DNA of 64,000 nt. It comes from Mycosarcoma maydis (Eukaryota > Basidiomycota > Ustilaginomycetes > Ustilaginales). The position numbers and the translations under genes were made by a program. Under the pieces are notes generated by a model. That model did not search any database. It saw only the letters and a list, made by a program, of their open reading frames with translations, and was not told the origin of the DNA. How positions within the stretch are numbered: position 1 is the first letter of the stretch; every line of letters begins with the position of its first letter. Below are positions 20,654 to 33,100 of this stretch, one piece after another. The stretch is from contig NC_026483.1 in the NCBI RefSeq assembly GCF_000328475.2, positions 868,001 through 932,000 on the forward strand. The letters are read 5' to 3'.

Positions 20654-23600
20654 GATCGCAACTGACGGCGAAAGGAGTGAGGGTGTGTGGTGGGAAGCTA
20701 CGACGAGTAAGCTGCTAGCGGAAAGACTTCCGTGGGTTGCAGAGCGAGAGGCGTCGAGCGTGAGGAAGCGGTGGCCAACGGTGTCAATTAAGCTTGGCGA
20801 TGACGAGCGGCGCGGAAGCAAAGCGATGACAAGCTGATAGCGAGAGGTGTGATGATGAGAATGGTGATGGTGAGTGTCGGGAGAAGCGAGTCTTGAAGAT
20901 GAACGGGGAGACAAGACAGAGAACACGAGCTAGAGAGAGAAACCGAAACGGAGAACAAAAAAAGATGAGCAAGTACACAGCAGCAGACGGCAGACGGCAG
21001 TGCCGATGAGAAGGTTAGTTGGTCCACTCAGGCCTCGAACCGTGCTGCAGATACGGAGAGGAGAGGCGGAGAGGCGGAGAAGCGCCAAAATGGGTCCAAG
21101 TGGGGCGAAGCGATCTGCAAGGAGCGAAAACAGAGATGGACTGCGGAAACAGGCTCGAGCGGAGGGCTTCGGGCTTGAAGGTTGTAGTGCGGTGAAAGCC
21201 TAGCAGATGTGAGAGTGAGAGCGAGAGAGAAAATGAGAACGAAAACGAAAGCCGAGGCTGCGGTAACAGTTGCTCAAGAATGATGGTAGCACGGCGTAAG
21301 ATCACTGTCAGCCACCAGAACAAGTGTGATGGCAAAGAAAGAAAAAAAAAAAAAGGTGGCAGCACAGCACACAAGTCGCATCACATCCAGGTCTTTTGAT
21401 CAGGACACGCCGCAAAGCTACAAAGTGACGGTGTCTCGTAAGAGAAAAAAGAAAAGCCTTGCTTTGCGGGCAGAGCCAAAAGAAAAGGCGTGAATTGCTT
21501 TCTCTTTGAATTTATTAATATGATTCACGATTTTCAAAAGCAAGTCTTGAGCGCACTGTTCTGTATATTCATTCATTCATTCACCCATGTGACCTTGGGG
21601 TGTGATGACTGCTTCATCACTTTGATAACTCGTGACCTGGTGGCGACATACTTCTATTTCTTTTAATCATAAACATCGTCACAGCAGGCCGCTGTCGCGT
21701 AACTTTATAGAGCTGGTTGATGCTCACTTGCTGCGAATCGTGAGATGACGAGCGCACTTTTGACCGCGTGCGAACCGCAGACTCACGACTCTCGGCTCAC
21801 AGATGACGAGTGTGAGTTGGCTATGAGCACTTGACTTGCTAGAATGAAACGAGACGTGGGCTTGGTTGCCAACCAGCTCCCACGTCCGGAATGTCTGGGC
21901 GTCCGGATTGCCAACTGCAACTGGTCACTGCTCCGCACGCGAGCCAGATCAGGTTGGGATCTAGTTACAGCCAAGTGACTGCCAAACAAGTTCAGACTCT
22001 TGTTAATATGCTCCGCGTGGTGATTCACTATTGCTGCTGCTAACGTTAGCTCAACTGCGGGGTTGAACACGCAACCAGCGGGTTGCTGCTGTTACTCTTG
22101 TTCGTGTTCTTGCTCGTGCTGCTGCTGCGGGATCAAGTTTGCCGAGCGTCAAAAGGCCGTCGAATCAAGAATGATTCAGTTAGCCTTGAGCTGATGCCGG
22201 TAACTTGCACGGCACGGTAACTTAGAGCCAGTTGAATCGAGCATGGATGGACTATGCACGATCGCCACTGGCTCGCCGAGAGATGCTAACGTAGTCAACT
22301 TGGTCGAGTTGCCTGCGCGCGTTGATCGCCGGCAGTACGCCATGCTGCGCTAGAAGCGCACGGGTCAACTGTCTCCCGTTGGTATGCGGCACTTTGCTTA
22401 GACGCAACGCAACAATCGTGAATGCACAATTCCACGTCTGTCTCGCAAGACGCCGAAACTGCTTGGTGAATCGTGAATCGATGGCCGTTCCAAACCTTCT
22501 CCAGCCTCTTGCGCCAAATCGCCAAGTTAATCTACTGCACTGTACAGTACATCGGCTGAGCAGCAGACAGCAGACTGCTCTCAACCGATGCAGGCGGTAA
22601 AACTCGAATCCAGGGCCCCACTTTTTCACCGTTCAGCTGGATCTTTCGGATCGAATCGGATCGGGTAATTTGCAATCGGGCCATCGGCATCGGCTCGAAC
22701 CAGCACAGCAATTCACCGAGTGCAAAGTGTGGGGAAGAGCGGGGCCAAAAAAAATAAATATTCACGATTGTCAATTTAGCCAGCTACTGCAGTAAACAGC
22801 TCCTCTCCGTCAAAACCGACAAAGCCTTCTGCCTGCCTCGAACGCATGCTGCTAAGCCGGCGCCCCACATTCTACATTCGTAATTGTATGTGACTCGTGC
22901 AGGGTCTTCGGACTAGCTGGGAGCGTCTCCAGACGACATGCCTATCACACCCATGTTTTACAGCGAGTCTTTGTTCGATGTGCCCTAATCGCGGGGACCC
23001 TATTCAAGTCGCGCTTGCAAAGCATGGCTCATAGTGGGACCGCTTGCGCCGTCTTGTCCGAACACGCGTGGTCGGCTCGTGATGAAGATGGTTTGGAATC
23101 GAGCAAGGTAGTCGCTGAGTGCTGCAATCAATGCGAAGCCACAACCGCCTCATATCGGGGACGATTTAGCGCTCGATTTGTGATTGGGTTGTCACGTTCG
23201 ACTCGGTGCGACGCGGCAATGTCATCGGCCGATGCGCGTCGCTGCACGTCGTCACGGTTCGTGCTTGGCTTTCGTGTGAACTGTACAACTGGCAATGTTG
23301 TACTGTATTTCGAGATGCAATCGAATCCACAAAGGAAGTGTCAAGCAGACGACTCGGACAATAGGACGCTCGACGCACCCACTGACTCGTTGACTCGACC
23401 TTAACAGAAGCTAGCTTTCCTCGTGTTGCATGCCCAACCAACGTCACATTGCACCGTGCGCAAAGAGATGAGCGTCGCACAATTACGATCAACGACAAAG
23501 CATGGAATGTCTACGTCGGGAAAGCTTGGTGGCAGCCTACTTGGTCAGACTTGACATTCACAAGGGCAACTCTCGTCTAAACCGCTGCATGTTTCGACGA

Positions 23601-24848
23601 TGCTGTTACGGGCGCGGGCGTCGTAGCATGGCAAGGTGGCACGGGTGGGGAGTGAACCACAGGGGTTTGCCACACGCAGGTCGTGTGGGTGGAGCACAGA
23701 GGAGTTTCTGAATTCGGCTGCCACACGCAGGTCGTGGGTGCAGAGCACACACTTTATAAGACAGCACTTTCCTTCTTGTGGATGAGCTGGTCTACTATTC
23801 TTTTATCTTACTGTTTACTCGCCATTGCGAACCATCTACTATCTTACGTGTTATTCATCCAGTGCAGCAATCTATACATTGCTGCCATATACGCTTGCGC
23901 CTCCAGGCCTGTCGATCAGCGTGATCGAGAGTCAGAACCTACACTGACTCTGCAGCACCTACACTGCAGACGGAACCTCAGCCGTTGTGGTGTCACCTCA
24001 ACCATCACTAGACATCATATAGCAGAACACCGTCGTCTAGAACGCTCACGAGGTGCGCTGCACGCTAAACGAAACCGAGCTACGCCGCATCACCGCTGGG
24101 TGGAGCGTTCAACGCATCCGGCCGATACCGCGTCCTGTCACGGATTTCCGCACTTATTCCGTCATCCGCGCCAGTTGCCGTCTTCAGGCACAGGATTGTG
24201 ACGGATGCGTTTGTCACTGCGATTGGGATGGTAGATGAGACATGAGCGGTATCAGGCGACTTTTTTTATCGATCTTGTCGCGGATTTGGCCAAGATATGG
24301 GCTTTCGCATCAAGATGGTGTTGGCAGCTAAGGTGAGCACGGACGAGAGCTGATAGTTGAGTCCATTGGAAGCGTGGCCGACTTGGACAGTTAGTTATCA
24401 GACATTCCTGCGTGAGCCAGGATCGTGATATGTCTTGAGCTCATCTGCACTCTAGCGTATAATTATCCAGTTCTGCATGTATGCGCACGTTTGGCGCTTT
24501 TCCTCAACACGCTCTTGATCGAGTAGACTCAACGCTCATCTGCAACCTAGCATTCGCTCGACTCGGCTCTGCTCGTCACATGCTCGCTGGCCAAACGGAC
24601 AAGCACAAAGAGCCTGGTTGATAAGGTGTATTAATCGGAACCGGCTTCACCACGACCACTCGGTCTCTCTCGTATGAGTCACTGCTACAAGCAATATTGC
24701 AACTACCTAGTCCGCTTGTAGGTCGCGCTTCAACCAGCTCACACCGGGTTTGGAACAAGAGGACGATGACAGACATTGATTGTTCGTATCAACGACAGGT
24801 ATACAAGTACACGAGGGCGAAATGATTGCAGCAAGACACGAGCTTGCT
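20654..24848. other. Gene-poor region between AKR and the IDO-like gene
   Basis: About 4.2 kb with no supportable gene. Its start is an A/G-rich leader/promoter for the AKR (about 20850-21260). A short direct repeat of about 33 bp lies at 23668-23702 and 23720-23752 (CCACACGCAGGTCGTG core). Scattered CACGATT/CACGAAT heptamers occur. Open frames at 23015-23404 and 23683-24238 have no recognisable features. Confidence 0.4.
23668..23752. repeat. Short direct repeat, two copies
   Basis: Two ~33-bp copies sharing GCCACACGCAGGTCGTG, a GGGTG element and an AGCACA element, about 52 bp apart start to start. Confidence 0.6.
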
Positions 24849-26462
24849 TCACTTTGTGGCGGCAATACGCGCTCTCAATCTCGCCTCGAGCTTCTCCATC
24901 ATCTGGGCCAGGCCTTCTCCATCCTGAGCTACACCGCCTCCGACACCTCCGGACGCGGTCATAGGTTTGCGCTCGGGCAGATGTAGATCCTCATAGTAGA
25001 CGGCTTTGCGCGTGTGGCCCATCCTCCAGAGCTTGAAAGTCTTGAGCATCTCGTTCATCTCTTGCGCCACAGGCGAGTTGGGCGAGGAAGAGACAAGTGA
25101 ACGAAGTCTGGCTTGGCGAACAGCGCGAATCCAGTTGACTTGACCGCGAGGCAGATATTCATTAGAGTAAGGCACTTCGCTGAATTGGATCTGCTTCATC
25201 TGCTTCTGACCAGCACAAGTCACAGTGGCAAGCTTGGTGGGCGGCGGAGATGCTGAGGGCCACATCCAGTGGTAGAGCCGGCTGAGCAGGCCAGGAGTGC
25301 TTGGTGCGTCTGTGGATGTACAGGCACCACTAACGGGGCAGACAGCATCCCACGACTTGACAGGCACCTGCGCCGTAGCAAAGGGGCAGCCGGGTTGTGT
25401 CCGCAGAGGAATGTCGAGAAAGGCATCCAGAGTCCTGATCAGGAGCGAGTGGTCGCCAGAGACGCCATCAAAGTCGTCGACGCCCCAACCGTGGAAGCCC
25501 TGGGCGTGCGACATCCAGACCTGCTTCTGAATTTTTTCCTCCTTGAGCGTGTCGAAAAAGTGGCGAAAGGCAGCTTTGAGCGCTACATGGCCTTGTTTGA
25601 GCGCATCGGCAGCCTGCTGCTCTTGGCCGTGAAGGATCAAGGACTGACACTTGGCAATGGAACGGTATAGCTCGAGCGAGAGACGTTCCATCTCGTAAAA
25701 GACAAAGGCGTTGAAACGTTCTGCGTCAACGACCGACTGCTGCGGCATATGACGCATGTTGGAATACGCCATCTCGAGCTTGTCACCGCGAGGAATGACG
25801 TTGACGAGCGTCATGGAATAGAGACAACCGCCGCTCGACTCGATGCCGTAAAAGTCATTGAGCCATCGAAAGGGAACTTGAATAGAGTGCGGAAAGGCAA
25901 TCGATTTTTCGTCTTGCGCCATGGCAACTACAGGGAGTGTACCCCATCGATAGAGGTGGATGAGATAAGCTGTGCACGCCAGGAAGCCGAGCCGGGCGTT
26001 GGGGTGGAGTTGGGGAAGAGCTGCCATGACTTGTTCGAGATCGATCGAGGCTAGGGAATGTTTGAGCCAGAGGCGATTATCGTCGATGCGTTGCCTGAGC
26101 TCGGCATCAGTGTAGTTGGGACGTAGCTGTGGAGAGACGAAGCGAGGAGGAGCTTGAATTGCGACGTGATGGTAGATGTGAAGGCAGAGTGGCCATGAGT
26201 CGTGATAGGTGGGAATGGGTGGCCAGCTTCCTCCGCCTTCTGTGCGAATCATGTCTTCGAGCGTGGATGTGAGGCAGCTAGATAGCGCCGATTCGAGCTT
26301 GGGAGCGAGATGCGCGGTGGTAGAGTGCAAGGGTTCATCATGGATGGAAGTGGCTGAGGAAGAGAGGCGGGAGCTGTTGCAAGTAAGGCAGTCGGGCGTT
26401 TCGAGCGCTGTCAGTGAGGAAGCGGACGAGCTGCGACTACTGGATGCGAGTGGGCGAGACAT
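24849..26462 (-). CDS. Indoleamine 2,3-dioxygenase-like protein
   Basis: The gene encodes 537 residues in one exon. The order of conserved blocks follows the IDO family: an all-helical N-terminal part, ARLGFLACTAYLIHLYRWGTLP, a VPFRWLNDFYGIESSGG block, a long helix (MERLSLELYRSIAK), then DGVSGDHSLLIRTLDAFLDI (residues ~332-351) where IDOs have the GGSAGQSS loop. A C-terminal YLPRGQVNWIRAVRQ...WRMGHTRKAVYYE follows. His483 in WRMGH is placed like the proximal haem ligand. IDO opens the indole ring of tryptophan and starts the kynurenine route to NAD. Here the loop reads SGDHS and a Pro/Ser insert (about 375-405) separates it from the last helices, so it may be a divergent member with another substrate. 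A Ser-rich N-terminal extension of ~55 residues is present. Confidence 0.7.
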   Translation of the reverse strand: MSRPLASSSRSSSASSLTALETPDCLTCNSSRLSSSATSIHDEPLHSTTAHLAPKLESALSSCLTSTLEDMIRTEGGGSWPPIPTYHDSWPLCLHIYHHVAIQAPPRFVSPQLRPNYTDAELRQRIDDNRLWLKHSLASIDLEQVMAALPQLHPNARLGFLACTAYLIHLYRWGTLPVVAMAQDEKSIAFPHSIQVPFRWLNDFYGIESSGGCLYSMTLVNVIPRGDKLEMAYSNMRHMPQQSVVDAERFNAFVFYEMERLSLELYRSIAKCQSLILHGQEQQAADALKQGHVALKAAFRHFFDTLKEEKIQKQVWMSHAQGFHGWGVDDFDGVSGDHSLLIRTLDAFLDIPLRTQPGCPFATAQVPVKSWDAVCPVSGACTSTDAPSTPGLLSRLYHWMWPSASPPPTKLATVTCAGQKQMKQIQFSEVPYSNEYLPRGQVNWIRAVRQARLRSLVSSSPNSPVAQEMNEMLKTFKLWRMGHTRKAVYYEDLHLPERKPMTASGGVGGGVAQDGEGLAQMMEKLEARLRARIAATK

Positions 26463-27318
26463 GACTCGTTGGAGGGGGGATGAGTAGGTGGAAACGTCGA
26501 AAAGGATTCACGATTTGTGGTGAGCGTTGCTGACTGTATATACGGTGGTGGTGGAAATGCAAAAGCTGATTGCGACCATCCAAAGCGAGTGAGCAAGGTA
26601 TGCGATCGTATCTGTTTGGTAGTCGAGTTAGATGGTGTGAGAGTGGAGAGAAAGAGGGAGGAGGCTGTTGATGATGACGAACAGGCGCAAAGGGTCGGCC
26701 CACAAGGAAATTTATTCGTGAATGGTCCCACTCACGACTGGCAAATGTCAAGTAGCCGAAAGTGCCAGGTAGGCAGACCACGCTGATTCAAGATTAGGGT
26801 TCAGTTAATCACAGACGTCGAACGTCGCCAAAGCTGAGTCAAGGTGACGAGCGCGATAGCCGAAGCCACGCTATGCCGTGGGTTGGATCAACCGGATCTG
26901 TCGAACAAAAAAGAACACGCTCTATCGCTCTGTCGCTCTGCCGCTCTGCCGCTCTCTCGCTTTCAACTCCGCCAAGCGGCTAAGCAGGCTGCGACTAGGA
27001 GCTGCTATTCGTGATTGTAAGATTTGTCACTGTCACGCTACACAGTCACGAGTGTCGACAGGTTCAACAGCGAAACAGGGAAGAATGGGAGCGCAACGCT
27101 AGAGCAATCACGAATGGCGTCGGCGTCGTTGCCGAACGCCGCCTTATGAAGCTAGAACCGAGCGAGGGCGCCAAGCGATTCGTGATTTACAATTCGTGAG
27201 TCGTGAGTTAAGTCGTGAGTTAAATCGATTCACGATTTGATTCGTGTTAAATGTTATCGGCGTCCGAATCCGATCTGTGCAGATCACGCCGCAAACCGTC
27301 AAACCCGAACAGACGTGA

Positions 27319-27392
27319 GAATCAAGAATCAAGAATCACGAATCACGAATCACGAATCACGAATCACGAATCACGAATCACGAATCACGAAT
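27319..27392. repeat. Heptamer array, (GAATCAC)n
   Basis: Two GAATCAA units followed by eight GAATCAC units and a partial one. Confidence 0.95.
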
Positions 27393-28999
27393 ATAAGTTA
27401 CTGTACACTGTACAGTATTTTGGATGTGACTCACGACTCTCGTCTCTGCCGTTTGAACCATTTCATCTATTTCCCTCCTTTTTTGCGGAACTTGGCTTTC
27501 CGACCCTGCAGATCGCCAGTCGACCCCTTTTTTCCGTCTCCGTTGCGGCGGTTAATGGCGCTCCACTTGGGCCAAAGTGAGGCGAGTGTCGGCTATTTGC
27601 ACAAACACGATTCTGAGAGTTCACCGACAGCCAAGTAACCGACGTAGACGACATTAGGCGATCCACTCACAATGACGGACACATCTCTGGATCTGTATTG
27701 GCTTGCTACGCTTGGCACGCTGATGTCGTGTTTCGTTTCAACTGGAATGATGCAGGTATGGTAACAACCGAATCGAGAGCACACAGAAAGCGGCTTTCAC
27801 GTTGCTTGTGCCGCGACAAGTTTCACGATTCATGATTTTGCGTGTGCAGACAACAGTGGCGACGGCGTAGCACTAGCGGTCGCACTAGGATTTTTCTTTA
27901 TCCTATCCCTCACGACTGTCAGTCTAAGCGTGAAACAATCTGTGCATCCGGAAAATCAACAAACGCAACCAAGTCACGAGTTTCCGACACGCGTATTCAC
28001 GATCTGTGTCTCTGGAGTGTGTCGCCTTGTGCTGAAAAGCTTGTAGTTACCCTCGAATCGTGAATTATAAATCGTAAATCGTAGATCGAGTGCCGACGTC
28101 GATGCCGTTTTTCTACACGATGCGTGCGCTGTCGGCCTCCATCGAGATGTGCTTATCGGAAACAACGCCCCCAGCAACTAAGCGACGTAAACGGCGTCTA
28201 ACAGACACGCTTCGCGCTATCGTCAACCTCGAAGATGGATCCGGAGATTCTTCTGTCGAGGCACGAGGCAGCTGTGTTGACTCTCGGTCCGTGGGTCACA
28301 GGGTTCACGTCCACGATTTTCGGATACCAATCGTGAATGTTAATTCGCGACTGGATTGCCGAGAGTATCCGACAAGTGACTGGCTTCACGCTTGTCCGCT
28401 CTCGTCTCTGCGCTGCCAGCCAGCAAACGAGTCTCGTGACTGTGCGCGACACGCCAACACCCAATCCACCGCCTCAGCGACGCATGTTTGGCGTGGCGTT
28501 GCATCGAAAGGTGAGATCGATTCGTGGTTGTTGGCTCGACTCGCTACTAATCTTTGGTCAGTTGCTCGAGTCAAGACTCGTGACTGTACGATTCGTGATG
28601 GCGGTCCAAAAAATCCCATTCGCCATTCCACACGACCACGACGATTGCGCACGCCTGTTCACGATTCGTGATTCCAGTGCAACGACATCACATACCTGCT
28701 TCGAGCCCCGATTGCATGTCGCTCACGTACGTCGCTCACCACACAATGTCGACTCGCCTCTTTGCTGAAGCTGGTTGCCATTTAGCACGAAGCGTTGGTC
28801 GACTGTCAAGTATGTAACAGAGAAAGAGCTTTCTGCTTCAACGTGGGCCAAACCTATCTGGCCCAGTCGTGATTGCACCGTCGTCACCACGAGCAACATC
28901 GATGCTTCACATTTGCGGGTGTTAAGAACTCGTTCGTGGTTGGTGCTGGCTGCGCTGCTCAACAGCCTGTCACTCGTCACTGTGAATTCGAAAAATTGA

Positions 29000-29048
29000 G
29001 AATCGTGAATCGTGAATCGTGAATCGTGAATCGTGAATCGTGAATCGT
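29000..29048. repeat. Heptamer array, (GAATCGT)x7
   Basis: Seven perfect 7-bp units. On the opposite strand the unit reads ACGATTC, one base from the CACGAAT unit of the array at 27319. Confidence 0.95.
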
Positions 29049-30112
29049 CGCGTCACTCACTCACACTCGTGACTTGGACAACACACACGCTTGAGTCACG
29101 AGTGAACCAACAAGCACGAAGCGTAAAGTGGAGGTCTGGCAGACGCGTAAATGAGTCGAATGGACGCATTCACGATTGCTGCTCCGACAGACTGAGCTGC
29201 AACCGCAATTTTGTTGCTCTTTTTTTCTCTTTTTTCTTTTCGCTACAGTCACAAGTCACACACGCACACGGTCCTCGCTGCTTCTTCTTTCTAGTCACAC
29301 CATGCACATCACACACGACTGACGACGCTCCCGAGCCAGTCCAGCTGATTCGTGATTATGATTCGTGATTTCTTTCAACTTATTTGTGGTTGATTCTGTT
29401 TTGCTTTTTCTTTTTCTTTTTTCTTTTGGGCTGGAGGGCTGCGGCGAAAACGGCAACTCAACTCATTCGCGATTTCGATGGCACAACTCTCACGACTCGT
29501 GACTCGTGACGGCTCGTGACTTTCACCACTCGTGAATGGTGAATCATCTGATCAACAAGTCGTCAGTTGTCAGTTGTCAGTGGTGAGTGGCCGATCGTAC
29601 TTTCAACCCGTACCACCACACACATTCACTCACTCAAGCCTCTCACACTCGGTCAAACAAACTGGACAGCTGGATCGCACATCAACACACGCAACATAGC
29701 GCTCGCTCGCTGTCAGCAAGCCCATCGCCCTGCTCTTCTTATAGCTCCTATCGGTGTCGGCTCGTACGATCTGCACAGCACAGCTTTGCCCGGACAGATC
29801 TCTTCTTTCGAACGGCCCCCTTGCATCAGACTCCTCTCTCTGCAACGCTCCTCGACGATTCAAGTTCGACTTGCGAGCGCCGATCTGCTGAGCATCTTCG
29901 TACCGCATTGCATTGCATTCACGATTGCATTCCAGTCCATTTTATTCATTCGGCCTTGCTCAAAGTGTTGTTGAGCATCACTCGCCCCGCAACTCTTTCT
30001 CTTTTCAATGCAGTGATCCGCCCCCGTTCCAACCATTCCGTCCACTTGGTTCCCGCTCTCCGTCCATCTTTCTGCGCAACGTCTCGGTCGCTATGCTGCT
30101 CGTATCTCTGCA

Positions 30113-33100
30113 ATGAGTTCCACCTCCACACAAGCTGGCGGCCACCAACCGGCTCGCACCCCGCCGTCGTCACTTCCTCACAATCTTGAGCAACTGCTCG
30201 ATCGCGTGCGCCTCAGTCAGAATGACGTCAGTCTCTTCTCCGACTTGCTTCACGCTGCTTGCACCTACCTCGACTCTCCCGATGCAAAACAGTCTCACAT
30301 CTTTTGCTCCATCGGCCGACCTTGCGACTTTGAGCTGGAAAGTTGCATGCTCCGTGTCTTCAGTTTCCGCAACAAGGCCCAAATCGATCGTTGGAGGGCA
30401 CGCGTAACCTCGGCCATCTACTCCAACTGTATCGAATGCTACAAGGGGTTTCTCAGCGCAAAGCATCAACTCCGTTCCGTCTATCTCTCGTCCTTCCCCC
30501 AAGACAAGCTCGATGCCTTCTTCGCCTACTTGGACTCGGTCGAAGAGCAGATCGCCCTCGACGTCCTCGAAAAGCTCAAATCCACCTCTGAGCCTGTCCC
30601 TCTCGCCAAGCTCTCACGCGCCGAGATTTACGCTCTTCTCACCTTGGTCGCCTCACCTGCAGCCACCAAGCTCAATGCCGCTGTCAAAGCCATGTGGAAG
30701 AGCGACCAGCTCTCCAACCTTCAGGAGTTGCCTGCTGGTCTGCTCACCCTCTGCCTCGACGATAGCGCCATTGTCCGCTCCTATGCCGCCAGGCCCATGC
30801 TCTTCCTCAAACCGCTTCCACCAGACATGGCCAACCTCGCCATCTTTGCAGACGCCCTCCGTCGCGTTCGAGTCCATTATTCCGAACAATCCGCCCAAGC
30901 CGATTGGTCCCTCCTCTCCATTTTGCTCAACGCTGCTCCGTCTCTCGCTGCTCCACTCACCCCTGTCATTCTCAGCCACCTACACGACCGACATGACCGT
31001 TTCAGTGATGTCCTCCGTGCATATGCTACACTCTTGAAAATCCGCGGTCCTGACATCTGGTCCCCTATCGACGCTGCGTCCTCACCAACCTCACACAAGC
31101 CCGATGAATATGCCACCGTCATCCTTTCCGCAATTCTCGACAATCCCTTTTTCACAAAGCCTCTCTTCGAATCGCCACAATCCGTCGCCAACCCGCGTGA
31201 AAGGGGTCTCTTTTTCGGTTGGATGCGACCGCACCTCGATACGCTCCAATCACATGGCGGAATGCTCTTCAGCGAAGCCATCAAACGCATAGCCAATTTT
31301 TTGTTCGAACGCATGCAACACGGTCACGTCCCCAACGAGTGTCGCACTGTGGCATTTACCGAGGCCATCGACCTTGTCCTCCATCACTCTGACCAAACCA
31401 ACAGCAGGCAAGTCGTCGATCTTTATGCCGCTCCCATTTCGCAGATTGCTCTCGCAGACGATGCCAAATCGGATCAATCCACAAGTCGTGCAGCCCGCGA
31501 CCTCATCATTCAAGCTTTCGAACGAGATGCAAACACAATCATGCAGGCGCTCCTCAAGCTTTCGTCGCTCTCCAGCAGCAACAGCCTCAAATACAAGGAG
31601 CGCCTTCGCGCTCAGCGAGAAAAAAAGTCGCTCCCACCCGCCGAATCTTTCTATCAGGAGCTTGCGCTTCAAGATTACCCCATGGTCGAGATCTGCAGCA
31701 TGCTCTGGAAGCAAGTCTACACCGTCACACTCACATCCACCTCCAAGCACGGCGTCAGCATCCTCTTGGGCGCGCTAGCACGCATCGCCGTTTGCATGCC
31801 ACCCTCCTTGCACACCCACACCCTCAAGCCGCCTTCTACGGGCACCAATCTCGCCTACGATGCCTATGTCACGCGCGTAAGGCAGTCAACAGCATCTATT
31901 CTCAGTGCCTTCCGCGCCATGCGACGCCCCGATTTTGCCGAGCGTCTCGCCGATTTTGGCGAGCTTGTCCGCGAAGACGAGGTGCAGCAGCTTTGCACTG
32001 CCGATGCCTATAGCCTGCTTCTCGTCAATCTGTGTCCCGATCCAGACGTCTATCGTCCAGCTCAGAACCTGCTTCGCCAAGCCTTCAGCACTGCTGAAAG
32101 TCGTGCAGACTGCTTCCGTATCTTGTTCCAGATCAATCACGCTTCGTCTTTTCGTGCCCTCACCGACTATCTTCAGCGCTTTATCAAGGTCACCGGCCGC
32201 TTCGTCGAGGCCAATGAACTCGCAAAATGGATGGTTCGAAGCTTTGCCGATATCGTCAACGTGCTCGCCGGCAGCACCGATGGTGTCTTGCGACCTGGAA
32301 CGTCGTGGACGCTTATCGAGGATCGTTCGACGCTCCAAGTCGTGTCCCTCAGAGCTCCGACCATCTGGCGCCTCATGTGCGAGAGTGTAGCGTCTATCTT
32401 CCGACGCACTCCCTCATGGTCCACACTGCTGCCCCGTGAAGAGATGGTCGCTTGGTTCCGAGACGTGACCATCTTTGCCTCGGAGATGGTCGACGCTCTC
32501 GCTGTCTTTCGCAACGTCGTGCGCCGCGCTTCTGAGGCTCCTTCAAAATGGGCGGCCAAGGTCGCTGGCGATGCCGACACCGAAGGCCTGGAGCCCGCCG
32601 AGGACGAGATGATGGTGCATGCTCTGGCCTTGCCCGTCGAGTGCGCCACCAGTTGGCTCCGTATGAACGACGAGGACATCCTTCGCGAGACCCAGTCCTT
32701 TATCCTCAAGGCGCTTGACCAGTTCGGCGTCGAGTACGACTTGCCCGCTAAATCCAAGAAAAAGATGCTCGACTTTATCATCGAGCAGATGGATATCAAG
32801 GACGCAGCCGCACGACACACTCTGCTTTCACTCGACGAGCTCGCAGATCTCAAGCTACGCCTTGATCCCAACGTCGGTGTCATTGAGATCAGTGACGAAG
32901 ACGACGACACTGCCAGCGCTGCTTCGGACGCCAAGGTGGTCCAGTCTACCTCCACTGTATCTGCCGCTACCCCACCAGCTACGTCTCTGAGGCGCGCAGA
33001 CGGTACTACTCTGGCTGCTAGGCCATCCTCTTCCGCCACATCATCATCACGATCGAAGCCACCAACAGATAATTCACACTGGTGGGCTGGCGTTGGCAAC

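Larger units (their letters stand above)
26463..30112. other. Gene-poor region between IDO-like gene and SEN1
   Basis: About 3.6 kb without a supportable gene. It carries two heptamer arrays (27319-27392 and 29000-29048), many single CACGATT/CACGAGT motifs, and the leader of the Sen1 gene in its last ~500 bases. The longer frames here are products of the heptamer (a 7-residue ESRITNH periodicity). Confidence 0.45.

Noticed and set aside
27319..27392. Regular short repeats resembling a CRISPR array
   Set aside because: The units are 7-bp tandem repeats without spacers in a eukaryotic intergenic region; it is a microsatellite.
27237..27638. Open frames with ESRITNH heptapeptide repeats
   Set aside because: A 7-bp repeat read in three phases gives an artificial 7-residue periodicity; the frames have no other support.
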